Source: Pelargonium cotyledonis (lineage: Eukaryota; Streptophyta; Magnoliopsida; Geraniales; Geraniaceae). From it: 38,156 nucleotides of DNA. The position numbers and the translations under genes were made by a program. Below the pieces are notes generated by a model. The model was not told where the DNA came from, searched no databases, and saw nothing but the letters and a program-made list of their open reading frames with translations. Where the stretch lies: NCBI GenBank assembly GCA_036897625.1, contig JAYMTA010000134.1, positions 1 to 38,156 on the forward strand. The letters run 5' to 3'. Positions 11,101 to 20,970 of this stretch are shown piece after piece; position 1 is the stretch's first letter; every line of letters begins with the position of its first letter.

Positions 11101-13447
11101 CTGTCAGAGTACCTGGTCTCACTTGTGTACTGTGTGTTTATTTGGTACCCGGTCTCACTTATGAATTTGATAATAAAACTCCGATTAGGGTTTAGGTTCT
11201 TCGCTATTTTATTCAACTTATTATTTTTAATCTAATCACTGACATCGTAAATTGCTCCTCTCTAGATTATAAAGTTAGCTGCTGTCAGAGTCAATGGTAT
11301 GGTAGAGAGGCTACAGCAATCTCAAAAGATACGGGAGGACGTCTATTGGCTTTTTCAACAAATACTTAGTCGGCATACATCCCTTTTCTTTAATCGCCAT
11401 ATTGACCAGATCATCCTTTGTTGTTTTTATGGAGTTACAAAGGTTCGCTCTCAGAGACTTGTGAGATTTTAAGCTGCTGTTTAATTTTATCGTGTTCCAT
11501 TAATCTTTCCGTGTATTTTCCTGCAGGTTTATAAACTGAACCTGACGTTTAAGGAAATCATTTTCAACTATAGGAAGCAACCACATTGTAAAGCACAAGT
11601 TTTCAACAGTGTATTTATTGACTGGTCATCAGCACATGGAAGCGGGGTATAATGTTGTTTGAACTCTCAAATTTATTTTCTGTTATTTTTATAGGAAATG
11701 TTTCAAAATAGTTTGTATACTATCTCATTCACTTTAGTCCCTTTACTATTTTTTTGTTGCAGTGTAGTCTTATTGTTCACTTTAAACCTTTTCCAATTGT
11801 AAATAGATGTCTAACCCTTTTATGTGACTCGGAAACAGAGAACTGGACATGATCATGTTTACATTATTACATTTTACAATAAAATATTTCTACCTACGGT
11901 AAAGCCTTTGCTGGATGAGCTTCCACAATCTAGCTGGGTTCCTGAAGTTAACAATAACAACGATGGTAGGCTTTTGTAACAAGTATAGCTATATTGTAAA
12001 TGCTTTGTAAATGTCGTTTTAGCTACATTGCTGACATGCTTCTTGTATTTTTCTTGGCATAGTAGCTCAATGTCCTGCATCACCCAAAGTATCTTCGTTT
12101 CCAAATATACCTAATATGTCGCCGAAGAAAGTATCTTCTGCCCATAATGTCTATGTCTCACCATTGCGATCAACTAAGGTACCCTATCTTTCTAACATTT
12201 TTTTTGTTGTAATTTGAAGTCTATTTTTCTCTTCCGAATCTAGTGGGTACACAGTTGCTTTTGAGGCTGCATTGACTTACTAACTTGATGGGTATGGGAA
12301 TGAATCATTGTAATTTTCTCCATCCTATTGACATCTTTTATACTATAGCATTGTTTGGTTTACTTTGGTCTGGGCAGAACTAGTTCAAGGACCATGTCAA
12401 TAAATTTTCATGATATAATTACGTAGTAAAGATAAGAGAACTCTATTTTCTGACTTGTCGACTTCATTGTTTGGGAAAGCCCAATGAAAGCACTCGTTCT
12501 GGCTTTCTAGTATACTTATTTGCTCTTTTTGTGATCCTTGATTATCTGTTGAGTCGTTGACTCTTATTCTTAAATTTACGAAAAACTATCATTTTATTGA
12601 TCATATAAAGTTATATCCCATCTGTTCCTTTTTCCTGACTTGATTTTTGAAATATTTCTACAGAAGGATGTGTTAGTCTCACATAGCTCTAAAAGCTATT
12701 ATGCTTGTCTCGGAGAAAGTACACATCCTTATCAGAGCCCTTCAAAAGACCTTGCTGCTATCAACAGCCACTTGATTGGGTACGTATATGTTCTCCGTGA
12801 TAGCTAGGGACGTTTATTGATCTAGAATCAGACTTAATAGGATAGGATTTTTGGAAGGGGTTAAAACTGATCGAACCAAAATGAATTTGACCGAAACTAA
12901 TGAAAAAACAAAAAATATTCCTGCCGCCCCGAAACGATTGTCCACTTTCCCATTTTGTACAGATTAAGGATTAGCTAGTTAGGATTTGTTTTCTCCTTAA
13001 TGCAACATTGTAATCTTGTTATAACAAACTCATAGTATTCTATCTAGCTTATCTTAGGGGCATTATTGGAAACTTATGCATAAGAGGAAATTGGGTCATC
13101 TTAATGGGAGGGAATTGGACCAGAAGTAATATGGCAAAAGAATTTCCATAAGAAAATAAATGAAAGAAAAATCATAATAATTCGATCTAGAGTGGTTTTG
13201 AACATGACCGGGTCGAATGTATTTTTTTTTAAGGCTAGACTGAATTTGTTCTGCCCTGTCCAAAAATCCGATAAATTCATGTCCTAGCATAACCTATTTT
13301 TTCATCTTCAGTAGCCGCAAGCTCAGAGGCACACTAAATTTCGATGAAGCTAATGTTAGCTTGGTCAGTGATTCTGTGGTCGCCAAGACTCTCTACCTTC
13401 AAAATGGAAGTTGTGTACCTGTGAAATATGAGCAACCCGAGTCTTAG
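5920..13447 (+). CDS. RBR1: Retinoblastoma-related protein (plant RBR)
   Basis: Nuclear pocket protein that binds E2F/DP and chromatin factors to restrain S-phase entry and guide asymmetric division; it is released by CDK-cyclin D phosphorylation. Eighteen exons: 5920-6033, 6182-6286, 6372-6514, 6592-6688, 6812-6858, 7534-7732, 8019-8085, 8283-8462, 8588-8778, 8865-9729, 9952-10114, 10226-10298, 11266-11442, 11527-11646, 11839-11965, 12063-12178, 12664-12779, 13312-13447. They sum to 3036 nt: 1011 codons plus TAG, the usual plant RBR length. The RB N-terminal domain lies roughly in residues 60-200. Pocket A is about 415-615, starting [13 protein letters not shown]; pocket B is about 730-870, starting [15 protein letters not shown]. 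Ser/Thr-Pro CDK-type sites cluster before pocket A (SPLSPLRSP), in the A-B spacer ([19 protein letters not shown]) and in the C-terminus (MSPKK, VSPLR). All junctions keep frame and the gene looks functional. Confidence 0.96.
8136..8188. repeat. Compound (TC)n(AC)n(AT)n microsatellite in RBR intron 7
   Basis: A TC run, then an AC run of about 11 units, then an AT run lie back to back inside the intron between the exons ending at 8085 and starting at 8283. The intron is otherwise unremarkable. Confidence 0.95.
10274..10402. repeat. Imperfect local duplication spanning the RBR exon 12 end
   Basis: TGGGATCAATGTTTTCTT at the end of coding exon 12 (10274-10291) recurs exactly in the following intron at 10353-10370. 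A flanking pair, AGTG(T/C)T(A/C)C(A/G)TTAACTAAAT near 10331 and 10381, follows the same order. The two units are of unequal length, consistent with an old short tandem duplication that copied part of an exon into its intron. Confidence 0.7.
10299..11265. other. RBR intron 12 (long), no gene
   Basis: This 967-bp intron carries partial copies of both neighbouring exons, described separately, and a T-rich central part. CTCACTT-type words repeat near 11117 and 11153. No coding segment or clear transposon terminus is seen in the rest. Confidence 0.5.
11088..11110 (+). repeat. Intronic copy of the first 23 bp region of RBR exon 13
   Basis: ATAAAGTTAGCTGCTGTCAG followed by AGT is identical to 11269-11291, the start of coding exon 13, which encodes KLAAVR. 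The copy lies 181 bp upstream and is not preceded by a good acceptor. It then runs into non-coding sequence, so it looks like an inert microduplication. Confidence 0.75.
12780..13311. other. RBR intron 17, no recognisable feature
   Basis: This GT-AG intron separates the exons ending in SHLIG and beginning SRKLRG. It is AT-rich. I see no coding segment, transposon terminus or structured RNA in it. Confidence 0.5.
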
Positions 13448-13563
13448 TAACTTCTCTTTTCGTCTTCCTCGAGTAAGTTCTGACTCTCCTCTTCCTCATT
13501 ACACACACACATATATCCGAATCCATAGCAGGAAGCTTATGAAACAAACAGTTCTTTCCTTAG

Positions 13564-13639
13564 TTTCTGGAAGCTCAGAGGCACACTCTATTTTGACAAG
13601 GTTGATGTAAGCTTGGTCAGTGATTCTGTGATGGCTTGA
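13564..13639 (+). pseudogene. Partial tandem copy of the RBR terminal exon (possible alternative last exon or 3' UTR exon)
   Basis: This segment copies the last RBR exon (13312-13447) at an offset of 252 bp. It keeps AAGCTCAGAGGCACACT and AGCTTGGTCAGTGATTCTGT. A candidate acceptor, TTCCTTAG, ends at 13563. Spliced to the exon ending at 12779 the phase matches and gives KLRGTLYFDKVDVSLVSD, then SVMA and a TGA at 13637-13639. That would be 21 codons shorter than the normal C-terminus. It lacks the 56 bp covering the normal tail. The duplicated block continues into 3' flank, with TCCGAATCCA at 13516 and 13711. A GTAAGT donor at 13473 could instead make this a 3' UTR exon. Whether it is transcribed is unknown. 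Confidence 0.75.
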
Positions 13640-14643
13640 GTCTGGTTTCTTTTTGTGCCTTCTTTCGGGTAAATTCTGGCTCTCCTCATTGTTATTGTTA
13701 CATATATCTATCCGAATCCACACCATGAAGCGTATAACACGAACAAGTGAGATATTGTACAATTTAAGGTTATCCGATGTCGGGTGAAAGTGTACAGCTA
13801 GAAATAATAGAACCTTCAATCTTCAAACCTACTTGTAATGTGGCTTGGTTTGGCTTGGTTTTTCTTGATGGAATAAATTGATTTGTGTTGTATAAACAAA
13901 ATAGTAATTATATCTTTTTTTTTTTTTGTTGAAGTTGAAAAGCTCTTATTCCACAAATGATAAATTTTGAACTGAATATGTAAAGAAATGTGTATGAGAT
14001 CTCTTATATGTCCCGAGAAGAAAGAAATTTTACAGTTATTGTCTCGGGTATGCCTTTACCTTTAAAATGTGTAAAGTTGGATATCACTTGACGTACTTGT
14101 TGTGTCCTCTAACTCTCTAAGTAATAGATTTCGTGTTGTATAGTTTATATCAACTACTGAAGTATTCAATGCTAAAAATGATATTTTCTACGGGTCCCTA
14201 CCCGTCATCGTTAGGGATCCATAGATTTATCAATGTACGAAATGATGTAAAAGCACCTAAGACCGACTTAATTTGGCCTGGCGCAGGTGCGAAACTCCTT
14301 TTCTCATGTGTATCCAATTTTTAGTTAAATGTGATGACTATACAGTTAAGTAAAATATATGATAGTTATAGTTAGTTTTCAATTCTTAAAATTGAATAAC
14401 GACAATAAACTTATAAACTTAGAAACATGTGTATAAGCGGTCCAATGCTGTATACCAATATTTGTAAGGACGGGACAGTACCAATCTTGACAGACCTATC
14501 TCACACCTCTAAGAAAAACAAAGTGTGATTGTGTACTCTTATATCAAAAATTTCAAATTAAAGATGTTGAAAGGGCAAACAACATTTTGATTTGAACGTG
14601 AATATAAACATTAAAAATATAAGTGCATGGATTAAGACTTGTT

Positions 14644-14644
14644 C

Positions 14645-14689
<45 letters not shown>
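14644..14689. repeat. (TA)n(TG)n compound microsatellite
   Basis: About ten TA units are followed directly by about thirteen TG units in intergenic DNA. Confidence 0.95.
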
Positions 14690-14888
14690 TAATTATGATG
14701 TCTTTCAAAAAAAAAAATTATGATGTCTATTTTAGTCATTTCACATTTTTTCACCTAATTCCATCCATGTTATTATCAAACAAATTTTTTCATCAAACTC
14801 CGTTCAATTTATGTTAGATAATATATTCAAAATGGTCCCTAAACAATATTTACCTTAAAATGGTACACTTAGTATTGTATTTGAACTC

Positions 14889-14986
14889 AAAATGGTCCTT
14901 AAAAATTAGTTAATTAAGTTAATTGGTCCATGAAGTATTGGATTCACACCATTTAACTTAGTTCATTAATTTTTAAGGACCATTTT
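14889..14986. mobile_element. Fold-back (MITE-like) inverted repeat
   Basis: The arms at 14889-14922 (AAAATGGTCCTTAAAAATTA at the left) and 14953-14986 (ending TTTTTAAGGACCATTTT) are near-perfect inverted repeats around a loop of about 30 bp. Further GGTCC words extend outward on both sides to about 14830 and 15035, so the whole element may be larger. No coding capacity. Confidence 0.65.
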
Positions 14987-15226
14987 AGGATAAATATGGT
15001 GTAGGGTCCAAACACAAAAAAATTAGGGTCCATTTTAAGATTTTTTATGCTATTTTTACGAGTATTATAACATTTTTATAGTTGGTGCTCTTATGTTTGT
15101 ATTCTTTCTAACACTTCCCCATTTCTTACATTTTTTCGTAATCAAAAAGTGAAAATAGAGATTAAAAATAATAGGTAAAATATTTTGGCATTTGAAAATT
15201 AGTTTTTGGTTCTGGTCCCTGTTTTT

Positions 15227-15345
15227 TTTCAAACTTTGATTTTGGTCCAAATGACGGATGACGTGGACGGGTGACGTGGTTTTCTCGCTGACGTGGAAGT
15301 GAGAGAATAGCAGGTCATTTTGACCAAAACCAAAATTTGAAAAGA
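15227..15345. mobile_element. Fold-back MITE with three TGACGTGG motifs
   Basis: Left arm 15227-15256 (CAAACTTTGATTTTGGTCC) pairs with right arm 15316-15345 (GACCAAAACCAAAATTTG). The loop holds TGACGTGG at 15259, 15272 and 15289, an ACGT-core word of the type bound by plant bZIP factors. It sits about 650-770 bp upstream of the kaurene synthase-like start codon. The arms are seen; any regulatory role is speculation. Confidence 0.6.
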
Positions 15346-16392
15346 TACATGAGCCAAACTCATATAAATAAATACGCCGGATGCAACTCTAAAGTTTCAA
15401 TAAATACAATGATTTCCAGTCAAATGTATGTTATATAATAGACACAAGCAGTCAAGCACACATCAAATGGAACACCCACATATTTTTCATTTTATTTGTC
15501 CTGATTCTTCAAGGTATCTTCTGAATTTCATATTCTTCTTTGGTGTGTGTATATATATATCAAATACGAGAACTCAAGAGAATGAAACGTGTTAACCGCA
15601 TACTCAAAAGTTGACATTGCATCGAAGCTGTTTAATCTACCGTTGGTCATAACTAGATTATGTAACCTATTTATGGCCCATCCATTTCAAAGATGAAAAC
15701 GCAACTACAAATGTACGAGTCAATTTCAATATAATATTTAAATGTGCCGGTTGTGTAGTTCAACCGATCTTATTCATGGATCGGCAAATTAACATATTTA
15801 AAATCGTATTAAACTTTCAACCCGGCCCAAATACAAAACAAATGGCACTCCGGTTGTACCACATATTATTCAATTATTTATTTATTTATTTCTTTCTCTG
15901 TCTTGATTCTTTCTTCTTCTTTTTCTTCTCTATAACTAACTTACTATCATTCAATTTCAGTACCAAACCGTGTTGTGAGCAACCACCACCACCACCACGA
16001 TGTCTCTGCATCAACCCAACATTTCTCACAGATGGTCGACTCCAATTTCAGGTTCAAGTTTTCATTTTTATCCCTCTAGACTCTTTTATTAGCTTACTCG
16101 TATTGTGGGTTTTAGTTGGTTTTTGTGTTGGTGTATAATGGGTCTTGATTTGCAGAACATTTTGGAATTGTACATTTTTTTTTGCTGTTGAAATTTTGAG
16201 CATTCCCATTTTTCTATGATCCCTTTTGGTTTATCTAATAGAATTCGAACTCACGATCTCAACTCGAGAAATGTAGATATGTAATGTTCTGATGATCATT
16301 GAGGTGTTCTTGCATTGGTCCCAGTAGAATACTAGAATTCGAACTCACAACTGGAAACTAAAGAAATGAAATGTTCATATGATCATCCACGG

Positions 16393-16480
16393 ATAATGGC
16401 GCAGTTGGCAACACATGCTGCGTGAGTGGAGAGCGTTTGCATTCGATCCCCACTCAACACACCCATGGGGAAAGGTGAGT
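16393..16480 (+). mobile_element. tRNA-derived SINE-like sequence
   Basis: TGGCGCAGTTGG at 16397-16408 fits a pol III A box, and GCATTCGATCCC at 16439-16450 is a degenerate B box, spaced as in tRNA-derived SINEs. CACTCAACAC follows. A related copy occurs at 36797-36880 with the same order of motifs. It is not a tRNA gene: no cloverleaf closes. Exact ends are not defined. Confidence 0.6.
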
Positions 16481-16864
16481 AGCTTTAACTGTGACTAAGC
16501 CTGAAATAAATTTGGGTGGGGTGTGGTAAAAGGGTATAGGGGTCCCACCCGCCAATGATGCGGCCCTCTCAAGATACCCATGGTTAAATACCTAGAAAAA
16601 AAGAAGGAAAATGACACATACCTACTTTTTACTTAACACCTTTTAACCCTAGCTATCCTAAAGTATTGTAAGTAACTATTGGGCACCCTGAACTATACCA
16701 AACATTTATCCATTTCCATCCAAAACTTCATCCAATGGGTTAAAATGACCAAAATTTCATTTTATCGTGTAAAACCTATCCCGAAATTTATCTGGTCTAT
16801 ATTATGCGACCTGAACCCAGAAAGGAGCAGGTCAGGATACGGGTAGCCCATTTAATTAGCATTT

Positions 16865-17376
16865 GGATTTTAAAAAAATAAAATGGAATGGGAATGAGAT
16901 TCTCAAACCAAAAAATCATAATCCAACTATGAATAATGAAAATCTAATTCTCATTATTGAACAAAAATTCTAATCCTAACGGTCACCTTAATGGTTTTAT
17001 ATTAAAGTTTGTTTCACAACAGTTTTCTATCCTTCTTTTGTCCTAAGATTGTGTTATATTGCTTTTCACTAATTTTGGATTACCAATAATAGCCATCATA
17101 TAAATTGGTTAGTTCCCACATAGACAAGCAAACTGAAAACATATTTTGGAGCAGACTTAGGTTTACATATTGTGGTACCTTCTACGAGGTTTTGGTCGAG
17201 GGCTCCAAGCTCACGAGAGGCCTTTTTCCCATCGGGAACTTGTCGGTCGTGTTTTGTACTTTTAGGCATCGTTTGGTTAGATTTTTGTTCAGGTACGATA
17301 ATCAAGAATCAGAATATAAATGAGAACAGTTTTGATTCTCATTCTCATTCCCAAAAAATAATCCAAACCCTACCTT
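16865..17376. repeat. Two inverted copies of a dispersed AT-rich MITE family
   Basis: The copy at about 16865-16996 reads on the minus strand as GATTAGAATTTTTGTTCA, then AAT.GAGAAT and a CATTCC tail. The copy at about 17262-17376 reads on the plus strand GATTTTTGTTCAGG, AATCAAGAATCAGAAT and ends CTCATTCC. Related sequence recurs near 26140-26260 (-) and 32262-32345 (-). The outer edge GCATCGTTTGGTTAG resembles plant MITE ends of the TTTGG type. The superfamily is uncertain. Confidence 0.5.
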
Positions 17377-18523
17377 ATAGGGCTAGCAAACTTGTTTGTG
17401 GCGATTAACTCGATTCAGTTCTTGTAATTTTGATCCTTCTATGAACTGTAACGATGAACCTAATTCTTTGTATAGAATTTGACTATCTTTTTTTACTTTT
17501 ATGAAACAGCCTCTCTGCGTCCCGAATCACAAGTTGTTGCAAAATCAAACATTTCCTATGTGGTATACTGATCCTCCCATTCCTTTTCTCCTTTGCTCTT
17601 ATACTGATATACGTTACATAATGGTCTCGTGTTCTTAATGTGTGCAGTCCTTTGAGGAGACTAAAGAACGGATCAAGAAAGCGTTTGATAAGATCGAGCT
17701 TTCAGTTTCTTCATATGACACTGCTTGGGTTGCAATGGTCCCTTCTATGGATTCCTCTACGGCTCCTTGTTTTCTTGAGTGCCTAACTTGGCTATTGGAT
17801 AATCAACTTTCCGATGGCTCTTGGGGTCTTTTGAAACCCGACCCCTCATTGACAAAAGACGCTCTCTCGTCTACGTTAGCGTCCGTGCTCGCGCTCAAGC
17901 GATGGGGCGTTGGCGAAGAACAAATGAACAGAGGTGTATCAATTAGTAAACGTATGCAGGTGTTTTCCCATGTGAGCTGATGTGTTGTCCAGTCTGACCG
18001 GTCAATTTTATTCGATCCCTCTTTTAGATGGGGTATTTTTGTCCATTTTAACTCAATGGACAAAGACTTCTCTGTGAGCCGTTGCAAAAAATTTGCTCGC
18101 ATGAGAGAACACATGCACAACTTTACATGGAAAAATTGTTTCCCTTTTCATTATTCATCATTCTGCTTTTTTGTGTTCGCCGGGTTAAGAGTAACTTTCT
18201 CTTCTTATATCATCGACATGTTGTTCTTCCGTTGTAGGTCTTCGATTCATTGAGTTGAATTTTGCTTTGGCTACTGATGAGAAGCAACAGACACCAATTG
18301 GATTCGATTTAATATTCCCTGGTATGATTCAGTATGCTATAGATTTGAATATGAGCCTCCCTATGAGTTCATCTGAGATACATGAAATGCTTCTCAGGAG
18401 AGATTTGGAGCTTACAAGGTATCGTTTTCTTGTTAGTTTTTGTGATTGTTTGTATTGGTTCCTCACGAGTGTCTTGAAACTTTCTTGATAGTCTTAGCAA
18501 ATGCATGCATTGAACATTTATGA

Positions 18524-18794
18524 CACCGCAAAAAATTACTGTCAAATTTGTGAGCGAAATTGGCGAACAAATAGTTTGCTCACCATTTCCTCGCCTTTTG
18601 CGAGCAAATTATTGAGGAAATGATGATCAAACTGTTTTCTCGCCCAAATTTCCTCCTCAAACTTCCTTGCCATTGGCTGCAAGCAAATTTACATTTCCTC
18701 GCCATTTGAGGCCTTAGGTTTTTAAGCAAACGTTTGCTCGCTTCCCAGCTTTCCTTGCCATTATAACTCGCAAATTGAACAGTTTTTTGTAGTG
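18524..18794. mobile_element. CACTA-like non-autonomous element in kaurene synthase intron 4
   Basis: The 271-bp insert begins CACCGCAAAAAATTACTGTC and ends with the complement of CACTACAAAAAACTGTTC, giving degenerate CACTA-type termini. It is flanked by TGA on both sides (18521-18523 and 18795-18797), the 3-bp duplication expected for CACTA (EnSpm). The interior repeats GCGAGCAAA/TTTGCTCG words on both strands. No transposase. Confidence 0.8.
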
Positions 18795-19122
18795 TGATGT
18801 TACTGCTCTGTGGAAAAACTTGTGAGGCAAGCATACACTTATAATGAGTTCTGTTTTGATATGTATAGAGACTACAAAAGCAACTCTGAGGGACAGAGAG
18901 TCTACTTTGCATACGTTTCAGAAGGTCTCGGAAATTCACATGACTGGGAAATGACAATGAAACATCAAAGAAAGAACGGGTCGCTCTTTAACTCGCCATC
19001 TACCACTGCAGCGGCTCTCACTCACTTTAAAGACGCTGGTTGTCATCGCTACCTACGCACACTCTTAGAGAAGTTCGGGGACGCAGGTTCGATCATTTGT
19101 AACGTGATTTACTACACACCAC

Positions 19123-19243
19123 TAGAGCTGACAGTTTGTGCCTGTGTGCGTTTCGTGTTGAGTTGATCATGTGCTATACAAGGCAACACAAACACACTTA
19201 TTTTGTGTCATATCACTTGTTGAGACACGAATTGTCAGCTCTA
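19123..19243. mobile_element. Short hAT-like fold-back element in kaurene synthase intron 5
   Basis: TAGAGCTGACAGTTTGTG at the left pairs with AATTGTCAGCTCTA at the right, giving 14-bp terminal repeats 121 bp apart. The interior has GTGTTG/CAACAC words. The flanks do not form an obvious 8-bp duplication. Confidence 0.65.
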
Positions 19244-19479
19244 CGCGTCTTTTTACTTCTAATGCTTAACTAGTCATATCTTATTGATGTGTTCAGTGCC
19301 AACAATTTACCCTTTGAATATATATGCTCGTCTTTGCATGATTGACAATCTCAAGAGGTTGGGTATTGATCGGCATTTCAGAAAGGAAATAACAAGGGTG
19401 TTAGATGAAACATACTGGTAAGGTCCATAGTTGCATCAATCATAGTTGACTCATTTTCAATCTAAATCATGACATTAAC

Positions 19480-19797
19480 TACATCTGACAATTTGAGTTT
19501 TGGGTCGGGAAAAACCTAACACGACCCTGCAAGAGGTGTGTTTTGCGAATCGAGGATTTTTGGATTGAGTTTGCATTGCTTGACCCGTCCTTCATTTTCC
19601 CATGACAATTTGGGTTTCGGGCCGGGTTTGGGTTTAAAATATCTAACTCGTCCCGGACCTCGCTAGAGATGTTTGTTCTTTGCTCGACCTGTTGCACTAT
19701 GGTTAACCCGACTCGACCCAAAAGCTAATTCGGTCAATTTTGTGTGTTCCAAACCCTTCAGATTTCTGTAAGTTTTGGGTCCAAATTGTCAGCTCTA
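19480..19797. mobile_element. hAT-like MITE with 8-bp target duplication in kaurene synthase intron 6
   Basis: The 318-bp element starts TACATCTGACAATTTG and ends CAAATTGTCAGCTCTA, and is flanked by exact ACATTAAC direct repeats (19472-19479 and 19798-19805). The 8-bp duplication is the hAT hallmark. It ends only 20 bp before the exon 7 acceptor, so it landed in or near the polypyrimidine region. Its last bases GTCAG supply an alternative AG at 19791-19792. Confidence 0.88.
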
Positions 19798-20908
19798 ACA
19801 TTAACTACTTCAAACAGATGCTGGCTGCAGGGGGAGGAGGAGATACTCTTGGAACCACCACTTGTGCTATGGCATTTCGGATTTTACGTGTTAATGGATA
19901 TGATGTTTCTTCAGGTAGTTTACTGATATATACAATTTGGTACTTAAAACATATTCTTTTTTAGTAATGGTGTACTCTTGTTGCCGTATTGTGTAGATTT
20001 GTTGGGTAAATTTGCTGAAGAGGATCATTTTCTGAATTCGCTCAACGGATATCTTGCATTAGAACTATACTGGGCTTCAGAGATTTTAATGCATCCAAAT
20101 GAACTATATCTCGAGCGACAAAAGTCATGGATAAGTAATTTCCTGAGACAAAAATCAACCAATGGTTCAATGGTGGTAGACAAAATTGGCAAATATATTA
20201 GTATGGAGGTACTCAATTTTTTTTAATATATTAACTCTACAGTAAACTTTCGTTGAAAAAAAAATGGAAAAACTCTTTCCGCACTCATTTTACTGTCATT
20301 TTTTTCCATAATTTTGTTACCTAATTCTCGGTTTGGGTTATTTATGTGCTGATTTCATACAACTTTTTGACAAGAACCTTGTGTGATTTTGACGTTGATT
20401 TCGAGTAGATTTTGGGAGGAACATGATAATGACTTCAATTTATTAGAAAAATGCATTTTAATTAGTTAATTTTGTCATTCTTGGATTCTTCGGGTAGAAT
20501 CCATAGTTGCTGAAATGTGTAGACTTTTTTCATTTAAAAAAAGTTTTTACCGTTTCAGATAGAGAACGCTTTTCAGTTTCCATTCCACGCAAGTTTGGAT
20601 CTCTTGGCAAGCAAGAGAGCTATCAAGCATTTCAATGTAGATAATACAATGGTGTTAAAAACCTCGTATCGGTACACCAGTTCAAATTCATTTTTGTTCA
20701 TGTTTTTATTGAAAAATGTATTATTAGTGTTGATAATTTATTTGTTTGTAAAATTTCATGTTTTAGTTCATTGAATATGGGCAATGAGGATATCTTGAAG
20801 CTAGCTGTGGAAGACTACAACAACTGCCAATCAGTACACCAGAAGGCAGAAAGAACTCAAATGTCTTGAGAGGTAGAATTTTTATCTTACTTTCATGAAT
20901 GTTTTGAG

Positions 20909-20970
20909 TAGAGGTGGCAATTTCGCGGATTGGTTTGGGTTCGGGTTCTCCGACCCGAAAGGTTTTCAGT
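20909..20970 (+). mobile_element. One-ended hAT-like remnant in kaurene synthase intron 10
   Basis: TAGAGGTGGCAATTTCGCGG followed by GGTTTGGGTTCGGGTTC and CCGACCCGAAA is a typical left end plus interior of the same element type. The matching right end is not visible, so it is truncated or decayed. Confidence 0.5.

Larger units (their letters stand above)
13448..15999. other. RBR to kaurene-synthase intergenic region
   Basis: It contains the RBR 3' flank with its duplicated block (to about 13800), a compound microsatellite and two fold-back elements, all listed separately. The stretch 15840-15999 is CT-rich and is the probable leader of the downstream gene. No convincing coding region is seen: open frames here are short and lack family motifs. 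Confidence 0.6.
16052..17509. other. Kaurene synthase-like intron 1 (1458 bp)
   Basis: The long first intron contains a short tandem pair (GAATTCGAACTCAC at about 16242 and 16337), a SINE-like copy and two copies of a dispersed AT-rich MITE family in opposite orientations (about 16865-16996 and 17262-17376). No coding exon is needed here: exon 1 ends with one base and exon 2 starts with two, which completes an Ala codon. Confidence 0.55.

Noticed and set aside
13096-13819. Minus-strand open frames near the RBR 3' end
   Set aside because: They overlap the duplicated exon and microsatellite-like DNA and have no motifs.
16397-16450. tRNA gene from A and B box matches
   Set aside because: No acceptor stem or anticodon arm closes. 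The motifs belong to a SINE-like repeat with a second copy elsewhere.
18524-18794. Extra coding exon between kaurene synthase exons 4 and 5
   Set aside because: Exons 4 and 5 join in phase with family-consistent sequence. The insert has CACTA-type ends and a TGA duplication, and no family homology.
19744-19926. Frame reading CWLQGEEEILLEPP as the true exon 7 product
   Set aside because: Only the first residues match the family. After the 1-bp deletion the conserved TTTCAMAFRILRVNGYDV is in another frame, and phase arithmetic confirms the indel.
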